A stretch of DNA of 64,000 nt from contig JAAXJB010000112.1 of assembly GCA_012270065.1 (NCBI GenBank), positions 24,504-88,503 of the forward strand. The letters are read 5' to 3'. The notes under the pieces are model-generated. The model was not told the origin of the DNA and searched no databases. It worked only from the letters and a program-made list of their open reading frames with translations. The position numbers were made by a program, and so were the translations under genes. Positions within the stretch are counted from its first letter, which is position 1. The number at the start of each line of letters is the position of its first letter. Positions 61,890 through 64,000 of the stretch are shown in pieces. The DNA is from Rubripirellula sp. (lineage in GTDB: Bacteria > Planctomycetota > Planctomycetia > Pirellulales > Pirellulaceae).

Positions 61890-63844
61890 CTCACATGATT
61901 CGCAACCAGATATCAAGCGGCATTTCGCTGCTGACGCTCGCCATCATTTTCATTGCAACGGCAAGCACGACCCACGCGGACACCGAGTACCGGAAGGCAA
62001 TGGCCAAGGCGGTACGCAACACGGCCAATCGCGTTCTACCCTCAGTGGTTGCGATCGAGATTGTTGGCACGGTACAGGGCGCGGCCGGTGAGATTGAGCA
62101 GGATGCACCAACATCGGGCGTCATCGTTGACGCGGATGGCTTTGTGATCGCATCGAGCATCGTGGTCAGCAAAACTGCCGCAAGCATTCTGGTCGTGCTT
62201 TCGGATGGATCCCGCCATGCTGCCAAGGTGGTGGCACGTGACTATCACCGCGATCTGGTTCTCCTCAAAATCGAAACAACCAAAAAGTTGACTGCCGTTG
62301 ATTTCCCGGAAAAGCTGGATCTCCGGATTGGGAAGACTACCGTTGCGGTCGGGCGCTTTGGCAACGGTGCTTCACCCATCATCAGTCGCGGCGTACTCAG
62401 TGGAGTGGAAAGACTCGACGGAATCGCCTTGCAGACCGACGCCCGTGTTTCACCGGCATTTTACGGTGGCCCCTTGATGGATCTCTACGGAAACGTTTTG
62501 GGAATCCTGATTCCTGCAGTCGCGGGTGGTGCTGGTTCAGACCCAACGGGCTGGTACGACTCGGGCATAGCATTCGCGATTCCCAGTGATGTGATCCAGT
62601 CAAAACTGGACAGGCTGAAATCCGGAACAGATATCAAACGCGGCCTGATTGGCATCGCATCGAAGACCAAAGACCCCTACGACGACGGCACAGGAATCTC
62701 CGCCGTCCGAAAGCGATCACCTGCCGAGTCTGCCGGGATCAAAGCAGGAGATGAGGTCATTGAGATTGCTGGACGCAAAGTCAAACGCCATCAGGAAATC
62801 AAGCAGGCACTGGGTAGATTCGACGCTGGCGAATCAATTCGCATCAAACTGCGTCGTGATGGCAAAGAAATTGATGTCACGACCCAATTGGCCGAGACGA
62901 TTCCACCACTGCAACCACAGCGTCTGGGCGTGCTCGCCCGTGAACAGACGCGTGAGAACGAGCAGGTCGGAGTGATCGTTGATGGCGTCCTTCCAGAAAC
63001 ACCAGCCGACGGAAAAATCGAAGCCGGTGACGAACTGTTGAAGTTCGGCGATGCGAAAATCAGCAGTCTCAATGCACTCCGCAGTCTGTTGATGTCCGCT
63101 GAACCAGAGACAGCGGTTGAAGTGACAATTTCACGAGCAGGTACAGAACAGCAAATCAAAATTACACCTTCCACCATCACAGGTCCGCTACTGAAACAGG
63201 TTCCACCGGCGTGGTCCAATGAGCAGAAAACTGCCGAGTGGTACACAGAAGAAATCAAATTGCCCGATGCTGGAAACTCCGCTGCATTTCTGGCCACCAA
63301 ACCTGAAAACTCGCTACCGGACCAGGGCTTGCTCGTCCTGCTTCTGAATCCAAGCGAAGGTTCGCCAATCGACGTACTTGCCAAGTGGCGTGATGCGGCC
63401 GTTGAAACAGGAGTAGCCATTTGTGCAGTTGCGCCAGAAGACACTCGAAGGTGGCAACCCAAGGAAATCAACGCCATCGGCAACTTTGCCGCTGCCGTGA
63501 TGAAAAAAACCACAGTCAATCCGATGGCAGTCGCAGTTGCAGCACCAGGAGCGATTTCCGGCACGGGAGCAGAAGCAGCCGATTCGATGGCGCTTGCGGT
63601 CGCGGTCTCGCAGAGTGCAACATTCGCGGGTGTGTCGGTTTCACCTGCGACACGTAGCCCAGCAATGCGTGTCAAAGAGAACAATCCATCTTCATCGCTG
63701 CAGGTGCTCCTTCCTGTCTCTTCGGAAAAGGAACTCCCGCGTTGGAGTGTTTCCATCCAACAAGCGGGCTACCCCGTTGTCCGTGGTGGGGAAACCGATG
63801 CCCGAACCCTGTTGAACTGGGTGCGGTCACTGCAGGCCTTTTAG
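61886..63844 (+). CDS. HtrA-like protein with two PDZ domains, predicted pseudoprotease
   Basis: His position IASSIVV, Asp retained (YHRDLVLLKI), Ser position SPAFYGGP; two PDZ regions; overlaps the previous stop. Confidence 0.88.
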   Translation: MTHMIRNQISSGISLLTLAIIFIATASTTHADTEYRKAMAKAVRNTANRVLPSVVAIEIVGTVQGAAGEIEQDAPTSGVIVDADGFVIASSIVVSKTAASILVVLSDGSRHAAKVVARDYHRDLVLLKIETTKKLTAVDFPEKLDLRIGKTTVAVGRFGNGASPIISRGVLSGVERLDGIALQTDARVSPAFYGGPLMDLYGNVLGILIPAVAGGAGSDPTGWYDSGIAFAIPSDVIQSKLDRLKSGTDIKRGLIGIASKTKDPYDDGTGISAVRKRSPAESAGIKAGDEVIEIAGRKVKRHQEIKQALGRFDAGESIRIKLRRDGKEIDVTTQLAETIPPLQPQRLGVLAREQTRENEQVGVIVDGVLPETPADGKIEAGDELLKFGDAKISSLNALRSLLMSAEPETAVEVTISRAGTEQQIKITPSTITGPLLKQVPPAWSNEQKTAEWYTEEIKLPDAGNSAAFLATKPENSLPDQGLLVLLLNPSEGSPIDVLAKWRDAAVETGVAICAVAPEDTRRWQPKEINAIGNFAAAVMKKTTVNPMAVAVAAPGAISGTGAEAADSMALAVAVSQSATFAGVSVSPATRSPAMRVKENNPSSSLQVLLPVSSEKELPRWSVSIQQAGYPVVRGGETDARTLLNWVRSLQAF

Positions 63845-63950
63845 GCACTCTTCAGGGCGTCAGCGATTGCCGCAAAGAAGTCAGCAGAGCACTGCGAACC
63901 GCTGCCCGTTCTTTGCCTGGTCACTTGCCTTGAAGGCACCGTCCCCCAAA

Positions 63951-64000
63951 AGTGCACTCCAGCACAGTGCACTCCAGCACAGTGCACTCCAGCACAGTGC
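63951..64000. repeat. 15-bp tandem repeat (agtgcactccagcac), at least 3.3 copies, running off the window
   Basis: 63951-63965, 63966-63980, 63981-63995 identical plus partial copy. Confidence 0.95.

Noticed and set aside
62791-63756. 321-aa minus-strand ORF
   Set aside because: Fully antisense to the third HtrA-like gene, which has clear PDZ and protease-fold motifs; treated as an ORF shadow.
63951-64000. Possible CRISPR array at window end
   Set aside because: Contiguous 15-bp units without spacers.

Overview
The window looks like a planctomycete-type chromosome segment. The evidence is three S1-type sulfatases, two surface proteins with the N-terminal 'LEDRNLLA/LERRELLA' motif, dockerin/GEVED/HYR domains and many paralogue-rich envelope genes. 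Core genes recognised: rpsU, tRNA-Val(TAC), udk-like kinase, argJ, queG, speA, speD, a membrane-fused speE-like gene, an ABC exporter pair, ExbB/ExbD and an NtrC-type two-component pair. No CRISPR array, prophage, transposase or known defence locus was recognised. Three neighbourhoods stand out. (1) An 8-gene minus-strand operon (about 41.85-33.9 kb) links an SPFH/GYF protein, AdoMet decarboxylase, a DUF4178 zinc-ribbon protein, a Gly-rich mini membrane protein, DUF350, membrane-anchored spermidine synthase, a Tat/lipobox FAD amine-oxidase-like protein and a multi-TM protein, with speA also in the window. (2) A translationally coupled HtrA-like triplet (58.9-63.8 kb) has one intact protease followed by two homologues that have lost catalytic residues. 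(3) An ExbB-ExbD operon has a membrane-anchored alpha/alpha-toroid protein where TonB would be expected. Several short (13-19 bp) intergenic tandem repeats with different unit sequences are also present. All family calls come from motif recognition by eye; no database search was run.
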